Part shown: positions 12,540-59,654 of the stretch, piece after piece | Layout: each line of letters opens with the position of its first letter | Position numbering within the stretch: position 1 is the stretch's first letter | Origin: Ashinkailepas kermadecensis | Taxonomy: Eukaryota; Arthropoda; Thecostraca; Neolepadidae | Assembly: GCA_034440615.1 (NCBI GenBank) | Contig: JAOTOM010005107.1 | Location: 372,001 to 436,000, forward strand | Reading direction: 5' to 3' | DNA: 64,000 nucleotides | Notes under the pieces: generated by a model | What the model was told of the DNA's origin: nothing | The model's database searches: none | Seen by the model: only the letters and a program-made list of their open reading frames with translations | Made by a program: the position numbers and the translations under genes

Positions 12540-14301
12540 TGCGTCCAGGACATACTTTCGCGTCTCCATGCGTTCGGAACATACTTTGGCGACTCGGTAC
12601 GTCCGGAGACATACTTTGGCGACCCGGAAGCATTCCGATTCGCCAAGGCCCACCAGGCCAAAACCAGCCCCGGACATTTCTAGAGACCGACATCAGTAGT
12701 GCGCTTGCTGGAGCACAGACTCGGATTTATACTTTTGGCGAAATATTTTCGGTAGGCAGCGTTAATTTGCGAAATCGGGGTGCTGTGCTTCCTACGGTGG
12801 TGTGCAACGATCGCTTAACCTTGAACGGATTTGCCACATGTCCAGGTGAAGTTGTTAGCCGCATCATTGTGACATTAACGGATGCCATGTCCATGTGATG
12901 CATCCACATCAGCTCATTATGCTTCAACATCAAAATAACAATGCAAGAGATGGGCCCAAGTTTACTTTAGCTTGCATACATGAGAATCTGAATATGGAAT
13001 GTAGGTGTTGACGGATTCAAGAACTACCCTTCCACAGCCAAAAATGTGACAATCACGCTAACATTATTTTAGCAGGCCACCACCATGCAGTAATGGCAGT
13101 AGGATGGGCGATAGTGGTACACGTAGCCGTATTTTGGCCGCGTAGAAATAAAATATGGATCTGATATATAAATGGTAGGTAATGCAAAAGCTAAACAGTT
13201 TGTGGCCTTATGTGTAACCCGCACATCTTGTCGTCACATCAACTGTTGCTTCACACATCCAACATAGCGGTTTGGTGTAGCATTTCCACTTACGCCTGCA
13301 CCTTATAGTCAAGTACGCTTTGCGCCTGCCTCGATTACATCGACGGAATAATAATCTTACCATAGCCAGTGGTGCACTCATGTACACCGGTGACTTTGGA
13401 AGGTGAACTGTGCCGGATGTCGCCGTCATTGGCTGCTTGGCTTGGATGTCATACGCACAGGCGCGGTGAATTGTCATCCGCCCATCTGTGTCAAGGATGT
13501 CCAGTGGTTTGCAGGGGCTGCCTGGTGCCGAAGAAGCCGTTACGCGGAAACTGCTGCACGCCCTTCATCCTCTTCATGTTCGGCGATTCACTTGGTTCTG
13601 GGTTCTTGAACATAATTGCGTTCCAATTCTGTTAATTCTCGGTCACACAATTACTAACGGGAAATAGAGCTGTTAAACCTCTCATTTATATTCCTCTGTT
13701 GTCCTTGTTTGATCTTAGTTCGCGTAGGCGGCAACTATCCTCCGGATCACCTCGTCTTTTGTTCGCGCTTTTTTCGAGCACTTGACGTGCAGTAGAGCAT
13801 AACACGGATTGGATACCGGTACGGATATCCGTTTGCTGTGGATAACAGAGCGGGCCGGATATATTTTGCTGAAAATGAACGGATACGAATTGGATGATGG
13901 ATTGATCCTCCAGCTTTTGTTGTGAAAACAAAAATTGAACAGAATAATCATGTATACTTTCCTCCTATTTCCACCCATAACTGCATTATACAAAGCGCAA
14001 TTGGCTGATGCTGCATAAAAAGTGCATGAAAATACATCACGTCGCTAATCAGCAAATGCATTGCCACACGCATACTTGCAAGTACCCTGAACATCATGCA
14101 CATGGATAAGTAACTTGAGCTAGATTCATTCCATTGTTGTATCAATTTCCAGTCATCAAACTTCATGCAATTCAGATGACTGCGATCACCCTGCTATCAA
14201 TGACCGTGTGGATATACTACCAATAATCACATTCAGCAACAATCTCATCCCACTTGTAGCTTCATTCTTACCTATGTACCTAGGTGCCTACACACCCAGT
14301 A

Positions 14302-14303
<2 letters not shown>
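12540..14303. other. intergenic DNA with no recognised gene
   Basis: Decayed satellite units at the left edge are followed by unique sequence. Open frames up to 119 codons (12539-12898) show no domain. No RNA gene is recognised. Confidence 0.45.

Positions 14304-14353
<50 letters not shown>
14304..14353. repeat. (TA)n microsatellite
   Basis: An uninterrupted TA run of about 50 bp. Confidence 0.97.
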
Positions 14354-14357
<4 letters not shown>

Positions 14358-16045
14358 CACCTTAGTCCATCACACAGGTGAAATGAGCGAAATAGAACTG
14401 TTCACTTATGATTCGATGACAGAGTACAATCAACATCATACTTATAATATATAATACATACACAACACTTATACATATACGTAATACATTGCCTTCCCAC
14501 CTGACTTACTGACATTTACAAACCGTACTTTCTTTTCAACACATCCACCCATCGAATTTGATATATGACTTGGATGACAGTGGTGAAAATTAAAGAGCAT
14601 CCATCATCATCTTTATGGACGAGAGATGTAATGCAAATCGGCTATGGCGTTCAACCATTCAACTCTACCGTTCAACTTTGCCATTCAACATGATTCCGAA
14701 AGTATCGAAGTGCCAGAGAGAATTGAAAAACATACTGCAAATTACGAACTTAATTACTTTCATAGGAAGCAACTTTCATGGCAGTCGCCTGGAACCTTAT
14801 CTGATTACACTAAGTTGCTTTTTCTTTCACCTCATGTGTAAAAGAGGTGGATAGAAGCCGGCAAGACACGGGACCATGGCTGAAATGGTTTGGAAATGTG
14901 AAGTGAAAAACCTACATTTGTAATACATTTGTTCGGTAAAAGGATTATGGTTGAGATGTAAAGCATTGGATGCTACTTTCTCGTCAAAAACCTGATAGTG
15001 CGTTCGAAATCCCAGAGGAAATCCACCGTCACATCCAAAACTAAGCAACATTTTATTGTACAGAGTTCACATGTAGTATTCGCGTTAAAAACCACGCCAA
15101 GCCTTTCATTCTTATTCCATAATAAAAAATCAACTTAAGCTTCCAGCTATTGCCTTGCTTCCAATTTCGCTTTGTTTCGGCTACTGTTTGTCAACAGGTC
15201 AATAGGCGAAAACTCAGATCGATGCTATGCATAGGAAGTATAATTCACAACGTCTTGTGGCCATGGGTTTTAGGCGAATATTATATATTTTGTGATTCAT
15301 AAAAGGAATGTTGATAATTCGACCTGCAGGAATTATGATTGGAATCTCCTTGTGGTGTGCTCGGTATCTTAGACGTGCTTCTTACAACAACGAATGACTA
15401 AAAAAACTGAAAGTGAAGCCTAAGGGGTTTCTCTTGTGGGTAAAAAAAAATCATACGAGCAACCATGTACGACGTCGCCGAACAGACATGATTCGGGACC
15501 TGATTATTTTCTCTTTTCATGTTGGATCAGTTGAAGCCATCCTTGCTTCACTCGCAGCCGGACCTGTTCGTCTGTTCGATTGTGTCATCTTCTGTCAGCA
15601 ACTTTCTTCACAACGTGTCCCCTGATGTACTTCCAACATTTGTTCGAGAAGTGTTTCGTGGTGGCGTTTGTTTGTGTGTTTGTTTGTTTATTTATTGAAC
15701 ACATCATAGCACACACATAGCATGACGTATGCCGCGCCGGTACACCCTGCCATGGGATATGGCAGACCATCCGGTCGCCGGCCGGCCCGGCCAGCGTATT
15801 TGTCATTGGAGTACGCGCAGGCTTTGTCTTCGAACGACAGAGGGCAGTCGTGTCTGATCAATGCTACTGGTGATGCAATGTTGTGAACACACTGCATCTC
15901 GGGTTACCTCAGCCTTTCCGTGCATGTTTGAATACGTGCGGCGATGGAACACGAAATTCGTAACAGATTTGCATGGACATGGATTGCATGAACTACTTTG
16001 TTCTTTCAACACCCCGCTCATCCATTGCCCAGAGTGGTGTTTTGC
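14354..16045. other. intergenic DNA with no recognised gene
   Basis: AT-rich unique sequence. The open frames (at most 105 codons) carry no recognised motif. Confidence 0.45.
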
Positions 16046-16442
16046 TACTGGCTACTTTCTGGTACTGGCCTCATTGCCTGCTACTGGTTACTTTCGGTAT
16101 TGGTCACATTTCATCCTACTGGCTACTTCCGATACTGGCCTCATTCTCTACTACTGGTTACTTCCGGCACTGGCCTAATTTCATACTACTGCTTACTTCC
16201 GATACTGGCCTCATTGTCTACTGCTGGCTACTTCCGGTACTGACCTCATTTCTCACTACTGGTTACTTCCGTGCTGGCCTCATCTCATATCATTGGTTAT
16301 TTCCGGTACTGGCTTCATTGCCTACTAATGGTTACTTCCGGTACTGGTCTCATTGCCTACTACTGGTTACTTCGTGCATTAACCTCATTACATACTACTG
16401 GTTGCTTCTGATACTGGCCTCGCTGCCTACTACTGGTACTAC
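16046..16442. repeat. 36-bp minisatellite
   Basis: About 11 copies of a 36-bp unit around CTACTGGTTACTTCCG and TACTGGCCTCATT. The 170-codon plus-strand frame across it reads as a 12-residue hydrophobic repeat and is treated as an artefact. A G10 run follows at 16471-16480. Confidence 0.92.
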
Positions 16443-16444
16443 CA

Positions 16445-18578
<2,134 letters not shown>

Positions 18579-18679
18579 TTGGCCTGTAGCCAGTCTCTTG
18601 GCCTGTAGCCAGTCCCTTGACCTGTAGCCAATCTCTTGGCCTGTAGCCAGTCTCTTGGCCTGTAGCCAGTCTCTTGGCC
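18579..18679. repeat. 19-bp minisatellite, consensus GGCCTGTAGCCAGTCTCTT
   Basis: About five head-to-tail copies with single-base variants. Confidence 0.93.
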
Positions 18680-21600
18680 TCGCTCGCCCAGCGCCTCCCA
18701 TGGCGCATTGCGTTGGTATGCTGCCGCCGGTGATCTAGTTGAGGAAGCTCCGGGTGGCCTGGAGGGTGACAGTCAGGTCAGCCACCATGGGGCTGCCCGG
18801 GGCTGCCCGGGGCTGTCCGCCACTGATCTGCATTATCTTTACTGCAATGTCCAATAACGCACGACTGGTGATGTAGACAGAACAAGAGCACGCCTGAGGG
18901 GACGATCACGGAAACGCTGGCGTGACAACTTGCGATTAAAGTGATGGCGTCTCCATATGTGCTACAACGTCGGCTGAGTTGGGCGGGCCACCCGAAGCGA
19001 GTACGAGTGCTGTTCACCCTCCAACATGCATTGATTCATCGCCTTTTGGTGCGTGCGAATCGCTGAAAATTTGACATGAGTGCTTGTGAGTGGAAGTGTG
19101 AAGACTGCCGCGCGTTTGAATGTCAAGTCGAACCTGCATCGACGCCCTTCCACCACGCTACTACCCCGCATTCCCGGAGAATGACATGCATGCAACGTTA
19201 ACAATATTTGGGGAATCACATAGGGGTCATCAATACGGGTTAGACAAGTGAAGTTGCGGGACAGCTAAACGACAGCACGCTTTCAATTCAGTTGGATGAT
19301 CAATGGAACATGCTGTCTGGTGATGTAATGGAGTTACCTCACCAAATGGAGTGAAAATAGGGCGGTTAAGCTTTTCTATGTCCAATAATGCTATTTTTTT
19401 ACTCTTACATATGCAGTGGGGTTGGGAATTTGGGTGGAAGGTATGAGATTGATGCTCGTAGGTACCATAGATCATTCTCATAGATGGATAATTTTGCTAG
19501 TAGCAGGTTTACATGGTAGTGGAATTCGTATCTTCCTTCGAGTATGTGATGCTGATGACCAGCCGTGGGGACACAATGGGTCATATATCCCATTGCGTTA
19601 CCGATATACTTTAAAACGCAGGACATATCATTGGTCAGGAGGGATTCAGTCTCTTCTTCCCTTCCAATTGTATCTTCTCTTTATAGGCTAGGTAGATCGG
19701 CTATTAATACCCAAGCCCAGACACAATATCCAGCAGAAACTAGCGGAATGCTTCAGCACAGTATTACTGAGCCTTGAAGGCCATGGCGAGCACAATACTA
19801 AGGCATACGCAACCAGGGGTGACGTGCCAGACGGTCTCAGTTCAGACCTCAGCACTGGTAATTAGCATATAATCTTTGCAGCCCGAAAGCCCTAAGCAGC
19901 GATCCGAGAAAGTAAGACTTGCTCAATGTTTGTGTTCCACTGGGGGTACACAAACATTGAACTCGTGAACCAGGAAAAAATCGTGGGCCAACATGTCGAC
20001 GTTCTATAACAAGGAAGAGAATCTTGAAGAGAAGTCCCAAGATTTCATTGCCATATCCCTGCCTGTTCATGAGATACCATCGATAAAAAACAGAACGGGT
20101 GTGGGGCAGATTCTGCCCCCTCCGGTGCGCGTGTTAGCTCAGCATAATTACCCAATTGCAAGTTCGGCGACCTGCAGGGAATCGCTGGTAGGGAGGGGGA
20201 GAAAGGCGACGGGGATTTCAGGGCATACGAGTGTCCTGACACCGTACGATGACCGGTGACTTATATAATTCCAGCCTACTTTTTATACCCATAACTAGTC
20301 CCCCCATAACCCTAAACCCCATAATCCTGACCCCGACGGCCGCCCAGCCGACTCAGGCCCGGGCTCCTCCACAATCACTGCCCAACAGAGAACAAGTCTC
20401 AGGACTGACGACAACAAGACGTGCAGTCAGTGATTAATTCACCAGACACCGCTAAGCCCTGCTATTTTAAAAGTCATGGCGACTTAATTGATTTAGCGTG
20501 CAACTTCACAGGGGTGATATGAATCTACTCTGTCCTCTGGCAAATTACCCGCATATTTAGCACACTATAATACATTTATCAGGGTTTCGACAGAACTTGC
20601 TATCAGTGTATCAAATATGGGCAACATCCTCTTATCATTGCGATGCAATGCAACGAAAGGCCGTACTTCGACAAAACCAGATTGACAGCACTATCAAACG
20701 CGCGATTGGCTGCTTTCATGTTGCTTGTCAGCTGTCGGCTAGTCTGGGCTTCTGAAGAGTGCCAGGTTCCGGTCACTTGTCCTAGCTCTCGAATGGTGTT
20801 CTGCTCCGGATCTGGGGCAGTGTTCAACCTGCCACCGACCGAAGAGATGACCGCTCTGGAGGGAGTCTACTGCGTGTCTGCTGACCTGCCGAACAGCGCA
20901 GCTGTGGTGGCAGCTGCTGAGCTGTTGTGGACGCCTCGGCGCTGTTGTTGCTGCTGCGGAACTGTGGCGGCCGCTGCGGCGCTGTAGTAGCTGTGGAGCT
21001 CGTCCTATGGTGGATAACTAATTCAATGTTGCTATTTTGGCACAGCCAAAAGCCTAGAAATTGTGGAGTAACAGAGCAGAAAATTTCCTCCATCATAAAT
21101 CAAAAAGTTTATTCACTACTTGCCTGAGGCATCATTAGATTATTAAATTAGACGCGGCTAGATGCAGACACCATGTGAATGTGATAGGGCTGGTCTCGCC
21201 GCCACCGGCCGCCGCCGGCGGAGGCGCAGCGCGGCGGGTCGCGACGCGAGTTATACTGATACTCTGCTGCCATCTCTTGGCGGAGCGCACCTGCCACCTG
21301 CCGGCGCGGCAGCGAACCTCCGTCGAGCATGCATTACAAATGCGGGAAAAGTAGTCGCGCGCCACTTGCACAACCCTTGGTCAATCAAGCCCAAAAGTAA
21401 ATGCAATCTGAAATGAGCCGACTTTTAGCCGTTGTGCAAGTTCCATCACCCCATTCGCAACCGTTGCCAAGATATAGATGCATAAGTCGAAGACACCAGC
21501 GGCGACGGCGGCCACGGCGCGAACCACTTCGTTCATTTTGTCTTTTGTTATATTAGATTTCGGTGTTCGACGCAAGTGTATGCGTCGTTGCAGGTACTCC

Positions 21601-23635
21601 GCTCTGGTATGTGCCGCTGCCGGTATTCCACTCTGGTATGCTCCCCTTTGGCACGTGGTGAGTGCATTGTGTGATCCCCTCGAACCCGAATGCGACTGAT
21701 GCCGTATACGGTCGCTGCCGTATTTGTCCCCGTGAAATTTCCCCTGCGTGTTCCGCGCTCCGGCAAGCGGCTCTTCCAACGTGACAGAATGGTGTGTAGC
21801 CAATCTACCAGGGAGCCCGTCAGCATTGTGCGGTGGTGATAATCGGAGACTAGATCACTGCCTGACGCTCATAACATGGAGGCAGACACGATGGGCCTCC
21901 GACACTTCCGACACTGCGAAAGCAACAGCTGTGTCACATCGATACTTGTGTTGTGCTTACATCCTGCTATGCGCCAATACAAGCAACCTGTGGAACAGCA
22001 ATAATAGCCAGGATGCATAAAACCAGTTGCTGACATTGCTACAATTTAGGTGAATGTCCGACCTTGTCTATCGAAAACGTCTCGGGTGCAAGCACGCAGC
22101 GGACGCGAATGTCAACAGGCGAAACAGGTGAAACAAGTAGGCAAAGTTGTAACGTCCACGGCCATCTACTCCTTGTACAAAAGTGGCGATGGTCCAAGTC
22201 CTAAGTCATCTACTGCAGAACTACAATCGATAGAAGAACAAGTGGTGCCATGGCCGTCCGCTTACACAAGTTCTACATCCCATCGCTATCGAACCGCCGC
22301 TGGCTCACAACAGACAAGAAGCGCTGCCATGTCAGCCCATTGCAAATGAAGGACCTCCTTGTTGACGTAGCCGTTCTTCATACTAGACTGTGCCTTTCAT
22401 GAAAACTGAATTGAAAAGATTACCAACCGATGAAAAACTGCTTCCTGATAACTAACTGGCCCGCTGATGGATTGTGTAAAATACCAGCTCCACCAGCTGT
22501 GTTGATGTGCACAAAGTAGATAGGCGCTTGTGACGCAGGTGATGTGTACAGAAAAGCAGCTGCTGATTGATTTCGAAGCTCGTCATATATTCATATCAAT
22601 GACGAGTTCAATGTGTTGACGACTGAACGGTATGTGCAAGAAGCTAAAGTTTCGAATTTATTTAATAGTCGATGTAAATAGAGTAATGAGAAGAGACTGG
22701 GAGCAAATTTCACTCAATATTTTTCCCACCTTTAAGCCAGTAACAAATGCGTCAGCTGACACGTTTACAAAATCAACATCAACAAGCACGTTCATGCTTG
22801 CAATTATTTTTAGAAAAAATATTTGGGTAGCACAACATCTTTAAAAACATTTTCGGACATTTTACACGGTTTTTGAGCAAATGACTTTAATGGTCACTGA
22901 CGTCGTAACTGGCTCGTTACCAGCCATTCACGCAATTCCTGGGAACAAGATCGGGAGTTCACTTCCACACAATGCAGCTCAAAGAGCTTCCAATTTCAAA
23001 ACCGTCACTTCGCTCACCTACTGTACTGGTATGACTCTATGTTGAGGAAACATACATATGGTCGGGACGGAGCTTCAGAGTCCTGCATATTTAACTACAT
23101 ATTTCGAGTTCGACCTTTCCAGGTCCTTGGTCAAGTTGAGGTCACCTGCATGAAGCAACCATATGTATAACAAATGGTGTTTCTGTAAAATGTCACAGCT
23201 CTCATCCCGAGATAAAAGTCACCCAGAGATAAAAGTGTGGATTATCGGCTTTAATAGTCGTCTAGGCCTCCACCAGACTTCATTGAAATCGGAGAGAGTG
23301 AGAAATGCTCTTAATCAATTTGGCGCGGTATGATCCATATGCCTTTTGTATGCCAAAAGCATGCTAATATTTTGTGTCGCATTCACGCTTTTGCATTTTG
23401 CATTTGTTATTTATAAACGAAGCTGTCGGATCCCACACTAATCATAAATAAATCGCCTGGCAAATTCGCATGTTAAATCAGCACCGCAACTTTAAGCCGA
23501 ACATAAAAGCTATTGGGATTTGGAAGCATTATCATACTTGGCAACATTAAATACATGTCAGAGAAAGGGCCACGCAGGTCCATGGCAGCGGGTCGGGATG
23601 TTTTGGACGCCGTTTTCGGTCGCGACTCACTCACT
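18680..23635. other. long gene-poor stretch with no recognised gene
   Basis: Unique sequence. The most gene-like frame is at 20643-20987 and is listed separately. Other frames (for example 19993-20259 and 21381-21803) have no motif I can name. Confidence 0.4.
20643..20987 (+). CDS. hypothetical 114-residue open frame
   Basis: The frame contains a hydrophobic stretch (LAAFMLLVSCRLVWA) followed by a cysteine-bearing segment (EECQVPVTCPSS), which superficially resembles a small secreted protein. It ends in a low-complexity Cys/Ala run made by GCTGTTGTTGCTGCTG-type repeats. I do not recognise a family. A chance frame is at least as likely. Confidence 0.15.
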   Translation: MQCNERPYFDKTRLTALSNARLAAFMLLVSCRLVWASEECQVPVTCPSSRMVFCSGSGAVFNLPPTEEMTALEGVYCVSADLPNSAAVVAAAELLWTPRRCCCCCGTVAAAAAL

Positions 23636-23636
23636 G

Positions 23637-23987
23637 TCACTGACACCGACCCTGACCGCAGCACTGAAACCAACCCTGACCGCAGCACAAACACCGACCC
23701 TGACCGCAGCACTGACACCGACCCTGACCGCAGCACTGACACCGACCCTGACCGCAGCACTGACACCGACCCTGACCGCAGCACTGACACCGACCTTGAC
23801 CACATCACTGATACCGATCCTGACCACAGCACAGAAACCGATCCTGACCGTAGCACTATCTGACACCGACCCTGACCGCAACACTGACACCGACCCTGAC
23901 CGCAGCACTGACACCGACCCTGACCGCAGCACTGACACCGACCCTGACCGCAGCACCGACACCGACCTTGACCGCAGCACTATCTGA
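23637..23987. repeat. 24-bp minisatellite, consensus CACTGACACCGACCCTGACC plus GCAG
   Basis: About 14 copies, with a half-unit break near 23858 (ACTATCTGACACC) that recurs at the end of the array, indicating duplication of a block. The plus strand reads as an acidic eight-residue repeat (TDTDPDRS) and the minus strand as SVSVLRSG. Both are open because 24 is a multiple of three. Confidence 0.93.
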
Positions 23988-23989
23988 CA

Positions 23990-25095
23990 TGGTGACCACT
24001 CAGTGGGGCAGCATGCCTATCGAAACGACGCGGCTGACTGTGCTGCTTTGCGGCCCTTGATGAGAAGCCATCTCAGATGTCAATGTGCGTCGCATCCCTG
24101 GTGGACATCCATGAATGCATGATCGGCAGCCGCTTCACAGCCAGTGCGATCTATCCAGCGCTGCAATGTGCATCTAATAGCACAGGATAGCCAGAGCGCA
24201 ACTTGATAGCCAAGCCTGCGGTGGAACCAACTGGTGCCAACTGCTCGTTTTCTCTGCGCGTGCTCCCTGTGGATGGCCTAAATGGTCACCAGATGTATTC
24301 ACGCATCCCAATCGTTCCACCTGACTACAGACTGTTGTGCTCTACAATATATTGGATTTTGGTAGCCCATACCGCAGGAAATACAATGACGAATCGTAAT
24401 CGAAGTGTAGAGGCGAGCAGTTTGTATCGCGCGCTGATCCAGAATCCACCGACATCTCGCGATAAGGTACATTTTCTCTTAATTGGGATGTGATTGAGTC
24501 GTATGAACAGCATGAACCTGTGTGATTTTTTTCCAGACGTTTAGCTTGATTTATTCGATTCCTTTTATTTGAAGTCAGCCTGGTGGCGATGATGGTGTCT
24601 TCGTGATTTAGGGCGCGTGAACTAAATCATTTTCCAACTCTGATGGCTTGGCAGACCACAAATGGATGTGGAGCTTGTCAATTGATGAGCGGCTTTGTAC
24701 AATAGTTTCAAATATTTGTGCTCAAGGCTGTGCATATTTTCTTGAAATTGCGCACTAAAACAACACGGCACGTACGTACCCGGAAAGCCATTCATGGCAC
24801 CAGCCTAGAAGCTATAGTCATAGGTCGTTCAGATTGCAGCGCGTAAAAACAATCACTTTTTCTTTTATAATCCGTTCACAAACCCTTCGTCAGCCATCCA
24901 GCACCGCGACACTTGTCAGCCATTTTATTAACGTCACAGAACAGAGTGGCGTGCGACCACCGACAAGCACAAGCCACCACAGCTTCGCAGTATGGACCTA
25001 CGGCGACCGGGCCAGTCTATAAATAAACACTCTACAGCACGGCCAATTCCCACTTTTATGCACAACCAACACTCGCCATCGAATGGAAACCATCG
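23990..25095. other. intergenic DNA with no recognised gene
   Basis: Unique sequence. I see no domain-bearing frame and no RNA gene. Confidence 0.4.
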
Positions 25096-25318
25096 CCGCT
25101 GTTTGTGTCGGGGGAGGAATGCGCGAGCTGGTTTGTAATTTATCGGAAGAGGAATGCACGAGTTAGTTTGCAATGTATCGAAGGAGACATGTGCGAGCCG
25201 GTTTGTAATGTATTGGAGGAAGAATGCACGAGGTGGTTTGCAATGCATGAGAGTAGGCATACATCAGCTGGTTTGCAACATCAGCTGGTTTGCATTGTAT
25301 CGGAGGAGGCGTGCACCG
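25096..25318. repeat. 35-bp minisatellite
   Basis: About six diverged copies of a 35-bp unit around GGAATGCACGAGTTGGTTTG and CAATGTATCGGAGGA. Confidence 0.88.
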
Positions 25319-25833
25319 ACTGGTTGGTCATGAGCGGCATTCCGGGGATAGATGGTTGATGAGTGAGTCTTCGAAAGCCGACTGATACCCAGGGAAGCAG
25401 TCTGCTGGTGTAATGACGAAGCCTTTGTGGCTGACTTCTGCTTGGAGAGGATGTCGTCTTACGGCTGCTGGCAATATTTGGCCAGCATAGCTATGATTCA
25501 TCGTGTTCATGACCGTTTATGATAATTAATTTGTCGGTAGCACCATGCCATAACACTACGTGCATAAAACACATGAATTCAAGTCTCAGTAATTCATGCT
25601 GGCTTGGCGCCACCAATCATGCCCCTATGACGTGCTCTTTATTTCGATCTCAATTAATTTATAATATTGCAGGAAGTTAGCGAAAAAATGGTCAAATTCA
25701 CCTTTTGCTATTTATTCGTCTTAGGCATGTACGAACCTTCTGTGAGGAATTGTGATATTATACCTGTCACAGCAGAAAAAAAACGACTGAATTCGCAGAC
25801 TTCAGTCATATCCCAAGCTCTTTCGCGACTGAG

Positions 25834-26112
25834 TCAGAAAATGCAACCAAAAATGTATTCTGTGATCAAACCTTTTTCTCCGTTTTTAATGCGATGTTTC
25901 ATAGCTCTCTGTGGACCCAAGTTTGCGGTACGTTGTACACGTTCTCTTGTTTTAGATATCTGGCAGTTCCCTAGATAAATGGTGGGATACGGTTTTACAC
26001 TAATAGCAGGTTGACATTTCATTGCGGTACATGAACAGTATTTTGTTTTATTTTCGAAGCATTCAGGTACTGCATATGCTTTCTCATCTGAGCCACAAAG
26101 CCAATGAGGCAC
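25834..26112 (-). CDS. possible exon with a Kazal-like cysteine motif (very tentative)
   Basis: The minus-strand frame begins with WLCGSDEKAYAVPEC, followed by a CSC and a further cysteine. This resembles the CGSDGxTYxxxC core of Kazal-type protease inhibitors, although the usual upstream cysteine pair would have to lie in another exon. A possible 3' splice site (CTAAG) lies just upstream near 26116. The frame lies 500-780 bp downstream of the chitinase stop and may simply be 3' UTR or intergenic sequence. A plus-strand frame of 103 codons (25667-25978) overlaps it and begins with a hydrophobic MVKFTFCYLFVLG stretch, so at most one of the two is real. Confidence 0.2.
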   Translation of the reverse strand: MPHWLCGSDEKAYAVPECFENKTKYCSCTAMKCQPAISVKPYPTIYLGNCQISKTRERVQRTANLGPQRAMKHRIKNGEKGLITEYIFGCIF

Positions 26113-26175
26113 ACTTAGTTTGGATGACGTTGTCGGCGCTGCTTTAACTGAATGAGCACAAACAATTGGTTTAAT
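26047..26175 (-). terminator. candidate polyadenylation signals for the chitinase
   Basis: On the minus strand, ATTAAA lies at 26175-26170 and AATAAA at 26052-26047, about 440 and 560 bases downstream of the chitinase stop codon. Either could end its 3' UTR. The choice cannot be made from sequence alone. Confidence 0.35.
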
Positions 26176-26611
26176 TAATCGACATGCTTGTCCGGATGAA
26201 AGGAAAGTTGGTGCACATGCATCGCGTTATGCAGTGCCAGTGATTATGGCGCATGAAGGCGGCACAAAATCGCTTCGGACTGATTCTCGGCACCCGCTAA
26301 GATTTTCCAATTACCTTCGAGAGAACACGACTTGCACAACTCAAAGAACGGCCCACTTTCATTCCATTTGGCATCCACCTGGTCGTGACCGATATCACCA
26401 GTAACACAAACGCAACCAAGCGGCCACGGCTGAATGCCTCTGTCTCTTGTCGGGCACTCGGTCTCTTGTCTCGGTCTCTTGTCGGGCACTCGGTCACCGT
26501 GGTTCCGTCTCCATTCGGCTGGCAGCTGCTGAGCGCACATCACAAGCAGCACACCCCGCGGCCAGCGCGGAGACCGCCAGTTCGCTCTCGCGCCCAGAGA
26601 TGGCAGCACAG

Positions 26612-58823
<32,212 letters not shown>

Positions 58824-58889
58824 GAGCTCCAACTTCACCACCATTGCTGTCTGCTGATATCCTGGAACAATTCCGAGTATCATCAGCAT

Positions 58890-59465
58890 TCATCTGCAGG
58901 TCGGCAGGCATTCCAGATGAAGACCAGATCCTCGGTTTGACTGTTGGGTTCCGGTTCGGAGACGGGTGTCTATTTTTGGCCGACAGCTCACTGTCATGGG
59001 CCGTCCCCCCCCCTCCCCCACCAGTGGTTGAAGTCTGCAAGGTGCCGCCCGCCTCCAGTTGAGGTTGGTGAATGCGTCGTCAGCGCTGTGAGCTATGCTC
59101 GCCACCCTCGCGGCCAGTCGGCGGTAGATGGTCAACACGAAGCAATGAACCGTCTCGAGATATGGTGAAGTTGCCTAATGTCCTCAGGGTAGCAACATCA
59201 ATATAAGATGTACTTTGCGTAGGCAGATGAGAGCTTGTCTGCCATTGGTCGCGATGTCTCACCACAAAGTCCCGAATCGACAGCTAGATTAAACGCAGTA
59301 GAACTAAACCCTACGTCCACCTTCGCCTCATGTTCGCCGGAGAGCCGACAGAATGAAGAGTGCTGTCCAAAACAAAATGCCACATGCTTCTTCTTGCAAT
59401 CGTGCATAGCATAGCCTGTGAATTTCAATGTTAAAACTGCATATAGAATCAGCTACGAGTTAAGC
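58890..59465. other. region upstream of Cht7
   Basis: It probably includes 5' UTR and promoter sequence of the minus-strand gene, but I see no clear TATA box or initiator. Open frames on both strands have no domain. Confidence 0.35.
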
Positions 59466-59469
59466 TATA

Positions 59470-59542
59470 GGGGGAGTAGTTCAGGGGCAGGATCCTCATC
59501 TCCCAACCGAAAGGTTGTGGGTTCGAGTCCCGCCTATCGCTG
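59470..59542 (+). mobile_element. tRNA-derived SINE head (or tRNA pseudogene)
   Basis: Box A-like TAGTTCAGGGGC and box B GGTTCGAGTCCC are spaced as in tRNA genes. The T arm (GTGGG / CCCGC) folds. The element also contains the hairpin CAACC-GAAA-GGTTG followed by TGGGTTCGAG, which is common in tRNA-related SINE heads. The acceptor and anticodon stems pair poorly, so a functional tRNA is unlikely. The SINE tail probably extends to about 59650. Confidence 0.65.
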
Positions 59543-59654
59543 TTCTTCTCTGGCGACCAATTGGCGTGAGATATTGACGACGTTAAATGACCCAGGTCGT
59601 CGGCACGTCGTAAAGCTACTAATCAGTAACCTACAAGTATCCAACCAACAATAA

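Noticed and set aside
59470..59542. Functional tRNA gene
   Set aside because: The promoter boxes fit, but the acceptor stem has a mismatch and no proper anticodon stem can be drawn.
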